A stretch of DNA of 13,446 bases from an uncultured Bacillota bacterium. Lineage in GTDB: Bacteria; Bacillota; Dehalobacteriia; UBA7702. The translations under genes and the position numbers were made by a program. Within the stretch, counting starts at the first letter, position 1. Each line of letters begins with the position of its first letter. Shown piece by piece: positions 1-5,870 of the stretch. The stretch is taken from positions 1-13,446 of the forward strand of contig CACXDX010000087.1 of NCBI GenBank assembly GCA_902766525.1. The letters are read 5' to 3'. The notes beneath the pieces were generated by a model, which saw only the letters and a program-made list of their open reading frames with translations, searched no databases and was not told where the DNA came from.

Positions 1-3
1 AAT

Positions 4-41
4 AAAAAGCGATTTCGTTATTTGAACGAAATCGCTTTTTT
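4..41. terminator. Strong bidirectional intrinsic terminator
   Basis: A perfect 16-bp inverted repeat (4-19 with 25-40) encloses the 5-nt loop ATTTG. The outer arms are A-run and T-run, so either strand would give a GC-containing stem followed by U residues. It most likely ends transcription from a gene left of the window, and it also backs up the end of the leftward operon that stops at 206. Confidence 0.8.
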
Positions 42-166
42 GAATGATTTGGGAAGTATAATAGCGATTATTTATGTGAAATACGGATCAATCACGAAAT
101 TTGTCGAAAAGTGCATCGCCGAGAATGTCCGTATTGCGCGGGACGGCGCGGAAATCAGGATATAAG

Positions 167-202
167 AAAAGCTTTCGAAGTTATCAGGCCCGGAAGCTTT
201 TT
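167..202. terminator. Probable terminator of the leftward redox operon
   Basis: An 11-bp stem (167-177 with 191-201, one mismatch) with a 13-nt loop lies just past the stop of the last operon gene at 206. A-run and T-run flanks are on both sides, so it could work in both directions. On the minus strand the U tract is short (TTTTC), making it weaker than the hairpin at 4-41. Between the two hairpins (42-166) I see no gene with a start codon. Confidence 0.6.
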
Positions 203-205
203 ATT

Positions 206-748
206 CTATTTTATCCGCTTTCCGAAATCATACGCTTTTTCAAGTGCTGTTTTCTTGATCGCTGCTTCACCCGGATCGGAAATACCGCCGCAGAAAAGAG
301 AATCGACAAGTGTTGCTTTCTCAAAGCAATCCACCCAGCCCCGCAAACCGGTCAATGCCTTTTCCGGTGTCTTTTCTTCGTCCTCCGCTGCGGTCGTCAG
401 CATATAGATATTACGGAATCGGTAATCCGACGGATAAAGAGGATTCAGGCGGTCGAGGAGTGTTTTCATCTGCCCGCTCATTTCATAGTAATAGATCGGC
501 GTGGCAAAAACGAGAGTGTCCGCATTTTTGACCTTTTCGGCTATTTTGTTGGCATCATCTTTCAGCACACACTTTTCAGTCTGCTGACAGGCAAGACAGC
601 CGAGGCAGAACTTGATTTCCTTATCCTTTAGACTGATATGTTCCACTTCGTGACCTGCATCTGTCGCTCCGGCGATGAGTTGTTCGGAGAGTATATCCGA
701 ATTGCTTTTTGCCCTGAGGCTCGTTGTGATAACAAGAATTTTGCTCAT
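206..748 (-). CDS. Flavodoxin-fold NAD(P)H-dependent FMN reductase, iron-sulfur flavoprotein-like
   Basis: This 180-residue cytoplasmic protein belongs to the NADPH-dependent FMN reductase / iron-sulfur flavoprotein superfamily. The first strand (KILVITTSLR) leads into the FMN-phosphate loop at about residues 9-17 (TSLRAKSNS). FATPIYYYEMSGQMKTLLDR (81-100) is the typical second flavin-binding segment. Four Cys at 48, 51, 54 and 60 (C-x2-C-x2-C-x5-C) have the compact spacing used by iron-sulfur flavoproteins to hold a [4Fe-4S] cluster, so it may pass electrons between FMN and the cluster rather than act only as a flavin reductase. The start is well set: AAAGGAG lies 6 nt upstream, inside the last codons of the preceding lipoprotein gene, and only one base separates that stop from this ATG, implying translational coupling. 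It is the last gene of the MerR-controlled operon. The fold is certain; the physiological acceptor is unknown. Confidence 0.88.
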   Translation of the reverse strand: MSKILVITTSLRAKSNSDILSEQLIAGATDAGHEVEHISLKDKEIKFCLGCLACQQTEKCVLKDDANKIAEKVKNADTLVFATPIYYYEMSGQMKTLLDRLNPLYPSDYRFRNIYMLTTAAEDEEKTPEKALTGLRGWVDCFEKATLVDSLFCGGISDPGEAAIKKTALEKAYDFGKRIK

Positions 749-749
749 T

Positions 750-1787
750 TTATTCTCCTTTGTATGAAATCGTTATTGTTACATTGCCGTTGCCCAGCAG
801 TTCCGCCATTTCATCGGCGTTCTTGTCCGTTATTTTGCCGAGCCGTGTGTAAGCCCATGAATTTGAGCCGTAAAACAGGACGATCCGGTTTCCGGAGTAC
901 AGCATAATGTCTCCGGCTTCCGCGGTTGTCTGTTCATCATTTCGCGGTAAGCTTATACCCGCTGAACCGACCTGTTCAAAACCGCCGTACATGGACATAT
1001 CGATCCTGATCGGTTTTTCTTCGGCCAGATCAATAAGGGCGCTTACAGACTCGTTATCTTCCCATTCAACAGAGACCTCTGTATTGTCGATCAACAGGCA
1101 CAATGTTTTCTCCGGACCGGTTTCTCCCATATCATTTATCCATTTTTGCAGATCGGATTCGGCAACATTGCCGGAAAAACGTTTTCCCGACCGCCACGTT
1201 CCGCTTCCGGCCTGTTCGGCAAGGGCATCATCGCTTTGTCCGATATCGACGGAGCCGGAAGTACAGAACGGAATAACCGTGATTCCCGTAAAGTCGTGAT
1301 TTTCCACAAAGGTGCTGAGAATACGCGGAGCTTGGCCCCACCAAATCGGGTATCCGAGAAAAACCGTCGTATAGCCGTTAAGCAATATTTCTTTCGCTAT
1401 CTCCGGCCGTGCATCGGGATCGTTCTGTTCCTTTGATGTCCGGCTGTCGGGGTCGTTGTAATTCAGATCTTCTGCGGAATAAGGCCGAGCCGGAATTATT
1501 TCTATGATATCGGCGCCGGTCAAAACGGCAATTTTGTCGGCCACAGCTTTTGTTGTTCCCGTAGCGGAAAAGACAACGACCGCAATTTTTGTGTCCTTTT
1601 TATACGGAGGATCCTTCTGATCTGTTTCCTTTGTCGACTCTGTGAACTGATCCGGTGAGATCCCGCCGTCATTTGCGGCATTTGAGTCGGAAGCAGTATT
1701 CAGCACTGCCTGTCCGCCTCCGCAGCCGGCAAGGCAGATAAGCAAAATGATCCCGATAAACAGTGTGATCCGCTTATTAAATCTCAT
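750..1787 (-). CDS. Exported lipoprotein: flavodoxin domain plus cyclophilin-like domain
   Basis: This is a 345-residue protein. Residues 1-22 form a lipoprotein signal peptide (N-K-R charge cluster, hydrophobic core, lipobox L-A-G-C with Cys22), so the mature protein should be anchored on the outer face of the membrane. A polar linker (about 23-65) is followed by a flavodoxin domain (about 66-220), with the FMN-phosphate loop SATGTTKAVA at 74-83 and the GYPIWWGQAP segment at 145-154. Residues about 228-343 match the cyclophilin-like fold often attached to such flavodoxins (conserved elements MYGGFEQVGSAG, GDIMLYSGNRIVLFYG and YTRLGKI). The start is supported by AAGGG seven bases upstream, overlapping the hydrolase stop; 10 bp separate the two genes. 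The role is unknown: an extracytoplasmic flavin redox carrier or reductase is inferred. Most flavodoxins are cytoplasmic, so the location is the odd feature. Domain assignment is by motif reading only. Confidence 0.87.
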   Translation of the reverse strand: MRFNKRITLFIGIILLICLAGCGGGQAVLNTASDSNAANDGGISPDQFTESTKETDQKDPPYKKDTKIAVVVFSATGTTKAVADKIAVLTGADIIEIIPARPYSAEDLNYNDPDSRTSKEQNDPDARPEIAKEILLNGYTTVFLGYPIWWGQAPRILSTFVENHDFTGITVIPFCTSGSVDIGQSDDALAEQAGSGTWRSGKRFSGNVAESDLQKWINDMGETGPEKTLCLLIDNTEVSVEWEDNESVSALIDLAEEKPIRIDMSMYGGFEQVGSAGISLPRNDEQTTAEAGDIMLYSGNRIVLFYGSNSWAYTRLGKITDKNADEMAELLGNGNVTITISYKGE

Positions 1788-1797
1788 ACGCTTACCC

Positions 1798-2799
1798 TTA
1801 TTTCAAATACTGTTCAAAGAAACGCTGAATTTTGTCAAACGGAATTGCGTCTTTATCGCCGCCGTCATAGAGATCGGTATGAACGGCATCGGGAATAATC
1901 ATCAATTCTTTGTTATCTGTATACTTGCTGTCTTTCGTCATGTCGGTATAGGCGTCACGACTGAAATAGCAGGAATGAGCATTCTCGCCGTGAATCAGAA
2001 GAACAGCGCTGCGTATTTCGTTACTGTATTGAAGGATCGGCTGATTGACAAAGGATTCGCAGCCGATGATGTTCCAGCCGCCGTTGGAATTCAGGGAGCG
2101 GGGATGATAGCCGCGTTCGGTTTTATAGTAGTCGTAGTAGTCTTTCACAAAGAAAGGCGCATCCTCCGGCAGGGGATCGACTACGCCGCCACCGAGCTTA
2201 TACTCGCCGTTTTTTAAATCATCCAACCGCTGAGCGCACATGGCAGCTTTCTTTTGATACCGTGCTTCTTCATCGTTTTCAGAATCAAAGTATCCATTTG
2301 CGTTTACACGGGTCATATCATACATGGTGGATGCAACCGTTGCCTTGATACGGGTATCCAGCGCGGCGGCATTGACAGCCATACCTCCCCATCCGCAGAT
2401 GCCGATGATGCCGATCCGGTCCGGATCTGCTTTTTCATGAAGAGAAAGGAAATCCACCGCGGCCATGAAGTCTTCGGTATTGATATCGGGAGAAGCCATA
2501 TAACGGACGTTCCCGCCGCTCTCGCCGGTAAAGGACGGATCAAATGCTACAGTGAGAAATCCGCGTTCCGCCATTGTCCGGGCATATAAACCGGAGCACT
2601 GTTCTTTAACTGCACCGAAGGGACCGGATACGGCGACGGCGGGGAGTCTGCCTTCTGCGTTTTTCGGGATATACATATCCGCTGCCAGCGTAATGCCATA
2701 GCGGTTTACAAAGGTAACCTTGCAGTGATCGACTTTGTCGCTCTTGGGAAATGTCTTGTCCCATTCTTGTGTAAGTTTGAGTTCTTCCTTTCCGATCAT
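1798..2799 (-). CDS. Alpha/beta hydrolase with Cys nucleophile (dienelactone-hydrolase / YcjY-like)
   Basis: The 333-residue protein has an alpha/beta-hydrolase fold. The nucleophile elbow is GICGWGG with Cys135 in place of the usual Ser, as in dienelactone hydrolases. The likely His is His307 (DAVHTDLYD) and the acid is near HGENAHS (about 269-275). The N-terminal VTFVNRYGITLAADMYIPK and PAVAVSGPFGAVKEQ resemble YcjY-type hydrolases. I chose the ATG at 2799 because GGAGG lies 10 nt upstream. An in-frame ATG at 2862 would sit about 8 nt from the predicted transcript start with no Shine-Dalgarno, and its 21 extra residues look non-coding. There is no signal peptide, so it is cytoplasmic. It is the first gene of the operon driven by the MerR-type promoter at 2877-2907. 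The substrate cannot be read from sequence; an ester, lactone or thioester formed under carbonyl stress is a guess. Confidence 0.88.
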   Translation of the reverse strand: MIGKEELKLTQEWDKTFPKSDKVDHCKVTFVNRYGITLAADMYIPKNAEGRLPAVAVSGPFGAVKEQCSGLYARTMAERGFLTVAFDPSFTGESGGNVRYMASPDINTEDFMAAVDFLSLHEKADPDRIGIIGICGWGGMAVNAAALDTRIKATVASTMYDMTRVNANGYFDSENDEEARYQKKAAMCAQRLDDLKNGEYKLGGGVVDPLPEDAPFFVKDYYDYYKTERGYHPRSLNSNGGWNIIGCESFVNQPILQYSNEIRSAVLLIHGENAHSCYFSRDAYTDMTKDSKYTDNKELMIIPDAVHTDLYDGGDKDAIPFDKIQRFFEQYLK

Positions 2800-2844
2800 T
2801 TCTGAAAATCCTCCGTAAAAAAGTGATTGTGTTTTAAAAAGAGA

Positions 2845-2873
2845 TTGTTTTTTCTGCCACATCGTGGTACAAT
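2845..2873 (+). promoter_or_regulatory. Candidate promoter for the merR-family gene
   Basis: TTGTTT (2845-2850) and TACAAT (2868-2873) are 17 bp apart on the plus strand. The -10 is good and the -35 is weak. Transcription would start near 2880, so the operator (2886-2903) would lie just downstream, which suggests autorepression. The -10 boxes of this and the leftward promoter lie within 4 bp of each other. Confidence 0.45.
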
Positions 2874-2876
2874 CAT

Positions 2877-2907
2877 ATTGTAGTACCTAAACCTGACTTT
2901 AGGTCAA
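2877..2907 (-). promoter_or_regulatory. MerR-type promoter with 19-bp spacer
   Basis: Read on the minus strand, the -35 is TTGACC (2907-2902) and the -10 is TACAAT (2882-2877), 19 bp apart. The overlong spacer is the hallmark of promoters that MerR-family activators switch on by twisting the DNA. The predicted start is near 2870, giving a leader of about 70 nt before the hydrolase ATG at 2799. This should drive the three-gene operon down to 206. Confidence 0.85.
2886..2903. promoter_or_regulatory. MerR operator, 7-4-7 inverted repeat
   Basis: On the plus strand the site reads CCTAAAC-CTGA-CTTTAGG; only the innermost arm pair mismatches, and one further flanking pair (2885/2904) extends the symmetry. 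It lies in the spacer of the leftward promoter. From memory, the 7-4-7 layout and AAAG/CTTT character resemble the AdhR site of Bacillus subtilis. The likely ligand is the regulator encoded at 2939-3376. Confidence 0.8.
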
Positions 2908-2938
2908 GGATTATTTTTTAATTAGGGAGTAATTTTTT

Positions 2939-3376
2939 ATGTACACGATAGGACAGGTTTCGGAGATGTTCAATCTCCCGATCTCAACCCTCCGCTATTA
3001 TGACAAAGAAGGGCTTTTCCCGTCAATGCAGAGGCAATCCGGCATCCGGCAATTCGGTGAAACAGAAGTTGAGGCACTTCGCGTTATCGAATGTTTGAAG
3101 ACTTCCGGTCTTGAAATTAAGGATATCAAGAAGTTTATGGAATGGTGCGTGGAAGGACCGGCCACCTACGCACAGAGAAAAGAACTGTTTGAGACGCGGA
3201 AAACCGCCGTGGAAGCTGAAATGATACAGCTTCAAAAAACGCTGGATATGCTGAGATTCAAATGCTGGTATTATGAAACGGCTATTCAAGACGGAAATGA
3301 GGACAGACTCAATGATCTGATGCCGAATGATTTACCGGCGGACATACAAAAACTTTATAATAACGCGCATTCATAA
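2939..3376 (+). CDS. MerR-family regulator, AdhR/NmlR-like with Cys52
   Basis: The 145-residue regulator has the N-terminal MerR winged helix (YTIGQVSEMFNLPISTLRYY, residues 2-21), the wing with GIRQFGE, the second helix pair (EVEALRVIECLKTSGLEIKDIKKFM) and a long dimerisation helix (about 73-120). The first ATG is preceded by AGGGAG about 9 nt away. It is transcribed divergently from the hydrolase operon, whose promoter has the 19-bp spacer of MerR targets, so it is almost certainly the operon's activator. Cys52 occupies the position of the reactive Cys of B. subtilis AdhR, which responds to formaldehyde and methylglyoxal (known for that family). Other Cys are at 70 and in FKCWYY near 109. 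There is no C-terminal metal-site cluster of the MerR/CueR kind, so electrophile or thiol-stress sensing is more likely than metal sensing. The inducer is inferred, not shown. Confidence 0.9.
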   Translation: MYTIGQVSEMFNLPISTLRYYDKEGLFPSMQRQSGIRQFGETEVEALRVIECLKTSGLEIKDIKKFMEWCVEGPATYAQRKELFETRKTAVEAEMIQLQKTLDMLRFKCWYYETAIQDGNEDRLNDLMPNDLPADIQKLYNNAHS

Positions 3377-3387
3377 ATCAAAACCAG

Positions 3388-3419
3388 CATCCCCGATACA
3401 GCATCGGGGATGTTTTTTT
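3388..3419 (+). terminator. Intrinsic terminator after the merR-family gene
   Basis: A perfect 10-bp GC-rich stem (3388-3397 with 3403-3412), a 5-nt loop ACAGC and a run of seven T (3413-3419) lie 12 bp after the regulator's stop. It is a classical rho-independent terminator on the plus strand. Confidence 0.93.
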
Positions 3420-3444
3420 GAATCCATTCCCAAAATAAGCCCCT

Positions 3445-3474
3445 GCAAAAAAATAAACCCTACCGAGGGTAGGG
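3445..3474 (-). terminator. Intrinsic terminator after the sensor kinase
   Basis: A perfect 7-bp stem (3458-3464 with 3468-3474) with a 3-nt loop is followed on the minus strand by TTTATTTTTTT. It lies about 46 bp past the kinase stop at 3521 and ends the leftward cluster, tail-to-tail with the merR terminator. Confidence 0.82.
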
Positions 3475-3520
3475 AAAATCAAAAGATATAGGAATAATCG
3501 GATTATATTGAATCTCGTGT

Positions 3521-5074
3521 TTACATTTCGGGCGGCGGCAGCTGATCCGCTGCCATGTTGATCTCCCGGGTGGATTCGTATTCACTGTCGTCGATATCGA
3601 ATTCGACCCAGAAGCTGACGCCGTCGTCGTGGTTGATCACGCCGCAACGGTTGTTGTGAGCGTCCATAATGGTTTTGACGATGGTCAGACCGATGCCTGT
3701 TCCGCCGTACTTGCCGGAACGTGCTTTGTTTCGTTTGTAGAAGCTCAGCCAAATTTTATCGAGTTCATCTTCGGGAATGGGATCACCTTCGTTGAAGACG
3801 TTGATGTGCACTTTCTTTTCACGCTGTTCGCTGTCGATGATGATTTTTCCGCCGCTTTTGGTATGGTCTGCCGCGTTGGTAATCAGATTGACGAGAACCT
3901 GACCGAGCATATTGCTGTCGGCAAAAATCATGCATTCTTTGACATGACTTTCAATGGATATGCCTTTTTCCTTAAACATCAAACTGAATTTATTGATGAT
4001 GACGTCGATATAAGAGGATATTTCAAAGGATTCGATCTCGGGTTTGATCTTCCCCAGTTCCAATTCGGACAGACTCAAAATTTGGCGAACGAGTTTATTC
4101 ATGCGGTCGGCTTCTTCGATGATGACCGATGTGTAAAACTCTCTGTCTTCCGGGCTTTCACTGATGTTTTCTTTCAGGCCTTCGGCGTAGCCCTGAATGA
4201 TGGCGATGGGTGTTTTCAGATCATGGGAAACGTTGGCGATGAGATTTTGCCGCATTTCATCGATCTGACGTTCCTTTTTAATTTCCTCCTCCAGCTTGGC
4301 GTTGGTTTTTTTCAGCTCGACGATGGATTGTTCCAGCTGTTCCGAGAGGATATTGATGTTTCCGCCCAGCTCTCCGATTTCATCGGTGGTCTTGCCGCTG
4401 AATTTGTTGGTGAAATTGAGATTGGCCATGCCTTTGGTGATCTCGTTGATTTCCAGGATCGGTTTGACCCAATGACGGGAAATCAGATAGGCGACGATCA
4501 TGGAGAGGATCAGCGTGATCAGACCGGTTATGACGATAAAGAAACGGCTGTAGTTGATATTGGCTTCGATGGAGGGAACGGAAATACGCAGGACAACGTA
4601 AAACATATCGCCGCTCAAGGGGATCTGACCGAGGAGCGTTAAGAAACGATCCTGAGAGTTGGCGTTTCGCTGAGTATAAATGAGGTAACTATCCTGGGCG
4701 ATCTTCCTACTGTGGGTCTTGATCTCCTGTTCATAAAGGGAAGTATCATCGCTTTCCATGGATTCGGTGATCTTCTGGCGGATACTGCCGTCGGATTCAA
4801 CGACGAAACCGCTGAGCATATCGAAATTGCTGTTTAAAAACATGATCTGCATGCCGGACGCGGATTCGAATTCCTGGATATTGGCGGAAAGATAACCGTT
4901 GTTTTCAATAACTTCACTGCAGATCGTATGATAAGAGTCGGCCAGGGTGTTTTTATTCTGTGCCAGACTGTATTTCCCGTAAAAAAGAATGTGGGCTGTG
5001 ATCAGAAAAAGAGTGAAGAAAATAATGATGAAGCCAACGGTTAAAAAAAGTTTTGTTTGAATTGAAAATTTCAT
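3521..5074 (-). CDS. Membrane sensor histidine kinase (HAMP-HisKA-HATPase_c)
   Basis: This 517-residue kinase has a membrane helix at about 9-31, an extracytoplasmic sensor region (about 32-175, no family recognised), a second helix (about 176-198), and a HAMP domain (about 199-252). A short charged coiled coil (about 252-275) leads to the HisKA domain, with phospho-acceptor His284 in NVSHDLKTP. The ATPase domain has the N box VNLITNAADHT (Asn400), NEGDPIP (428-434) and the glycine loop GGTGIGL (457-463). All key residues are present, so it should be active. It starts 3 bp after the response regulator's stop, with a GAAGG Shine-Dalgarno inside the regulator's last codons, so the pair is co-translated. 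The C-terminal tail after about residue 493 (ending QLPPPEM) goes beyond the ATPase domain. It should autophosphorylate and pass phosphate to Asp53 of the partner. The signal is unknown; the neighbouring carboxypeptidase-like gene hints at the cell envelope. Confidence 0.95.
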   Translation of the reverse strand: MKFSIQTKLFLTVGFIIIFFTLFLITAHILFYGKYSLAQNKNTLADSYHTICSEVIENNGYLSANIQEFESASGMQIMFLNSNFDMLSGFVVESDGSIRQKITESMESDDTSLYEQEIKTHSRKIAQDSYLIYTQRNANSQDRFLTLLGQIPLSGDMFYVVLRISVPSIEANINYSRFFIVITGLITLILSMIVAYLISRHWVKPILEINEITKGMANLNFTNKFSGKTTDEIGELGGNINILSEQLEQSIVELKKTNAKLEEEIKKERQIDEMRQNLIANVSHDLKTPIAIIQGYAEGLKENISESPEDREFYTSVIIEEADRMNKLVRQILSLSELELGKIKPEIESFEISSYIDVIINKFSLMFKEKGISIESHVKECMIFADSNMLGQVLVNLITNAADHTKSGGKIIIDSEQREKKVHINVFNEGDPIPEDELDKIWLSFYKRNKARSGKYGGTGIGLTIVKTIMDAHNNRCGVINHDDGVSFWVEFDIDDSEYESTREINMAADQLPPPEM

Positions 5075-5077
5075 GAA

Positions 5078-5749
5078 TCAGCCTTCAAAGCGATAGCCGT
5101 AGCCACGTACTGTTTCAATAAGATTGCCCTTTTCTCCGAGTTTTGCCCGAAGCTTTTTGATATGCGTATCGACGGTGCGCAAATCGCCGAAGTAATCATA
5201 GCCCCAGAGCGCGTTTAAAATCTGTTCGCGGCTTAGGGCGACCTTTTGATTGACGGCGAGATAGACGAGAAGTTCGTATTCTTTGGGACTCAGATCGATG
5301 CGTTCACCGTTGATCGTGACGATGCGGGCGACTTCGTCGATGACGAGACCGTTAAAATCCTTCACGGAAGAGGATGACGATTCCGGCTGCTGACGCAGAA
5401 GCAGTTTGATTCTGGCCATCAGCACGATGGGGCTGAAGGGCTTGGTGATATAGTCGCTGGCGCCGAGTTCCAGACCGAAAACCTCGTCGCTGTCTTCGGA
5501 TCGGGCGGTCAGCATAATGACGGGAATGGAGGAATCGAGTTTGCGGATGTGGCGCAAAACGCTCCAACCGTCATATTGAGGCATCATGACATCGAGAATG
5601 ATGAGACTGAGCTGACCGAGCTTGGTTTCGATGATTTCCATGGCTTCCTGGCCGTCGGCGGCTTCAAAAACGGTATAACCTTCTTTGGTCAGAAAATCTT
5701 TGACCAGTCTTCTCATTCTTTGTTCATCTTCAGCAATTAGGATATTCAT
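5078..5749 (-). CDS. OmpR/PhoB-family response regulator
   Basis: The 223-residue regulator has an N-terminal receiver domain (about 1-120) with acidic residues Glu7/Asp8, phospho-acceptor Asp53 (LIILDVMMP), Thr81 (MLTAR) and Lys103 (ITKPFSP), all as expected for an active receiver. A Ser-rich linker (SSSSS, about 125-129) joins it to a PhoB-type winged-helix domain (LSPKEYELLVYL, RTVDTHIKKLRAKL, ending VRGYGYRFEG). The start is supported by GGAGG nine bases upstream (5763-5759). It forms an operon with the kinase that follows. The 121-bp gap to the upstream carboxypeptidase-like gene shows no convincing promoter to me, so expression may come partly from the promoter at 7598-7626. Target genes cannot be read here. 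Confidence 0.95.
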   Translation of the reverse strand: MNILIAEDEQRMRRLVKDFLTKEGYTVFEAADGQEAMEIIETKLGQLSLIILDVMMPQYDGWSVLRHIRKLDSSIPVIMLTARSEDSDEVFGLELGASDYITKPFSPIVLMARIKLLLRQQPESSSSSVKDFNGLVIDEVARIVTINGERIDLSPKEYELLVYLAVNQKVALSREQILNALWGYDYFGDLRTVDTHIKKLRAKLGEKGNLIETVRGYGYRFEG

Positions 5750-5870
5750 AAAAATATGCCTCCGTTTAACAGAAATTCAGTATTTGTTCATGGTTTTTTC
5801 CATTATGCAAGAAAGCTGTGAACATCCCGTGTTGTTCAGCGCAAAATTTCGTATAAATCAGCTATGACCC

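Noticed and set aside
57..62. Perfect TATAAT on the plus strand as a promoter -10
   Set aside because: No -35 lies 16-18 bp upstream (that region is the terminator stem), and no rightward gene follows.
101..631. 176-codon plus-strand frame across the FMN reductase gene
   Set aside because: It is opposite a clear flavoprotein with its own ribosome binding site, crosses the hairpin at 167-202, and has no domain signature.
2800..2862. Upstream ATG at 2862 for the hydrolase
   Set aside because: It would begin about 8 nt after the predicted transcript start with no Shine-Dalgarno. The ATG at 2799 has GGAGG at a proper distance and starts at a family-like N terminus.
3629..4642. 337-codon open frame antisense to the sensor kinase
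   Set aside because: The opposite strand encodes all kinase motifs in order. The antisense translation is a low-complexity Phe/Asp-rich mirror with no recognisable domain or ribosome binding site.
5750..5870. Separate promoter for the response regulator
   Set aside because: Several TTGC- or TTCA-like and TATAC/CATAAT-like hexamers occur on the minus strand, but none pair at 16-18 bp with good matches, so I did not list one.
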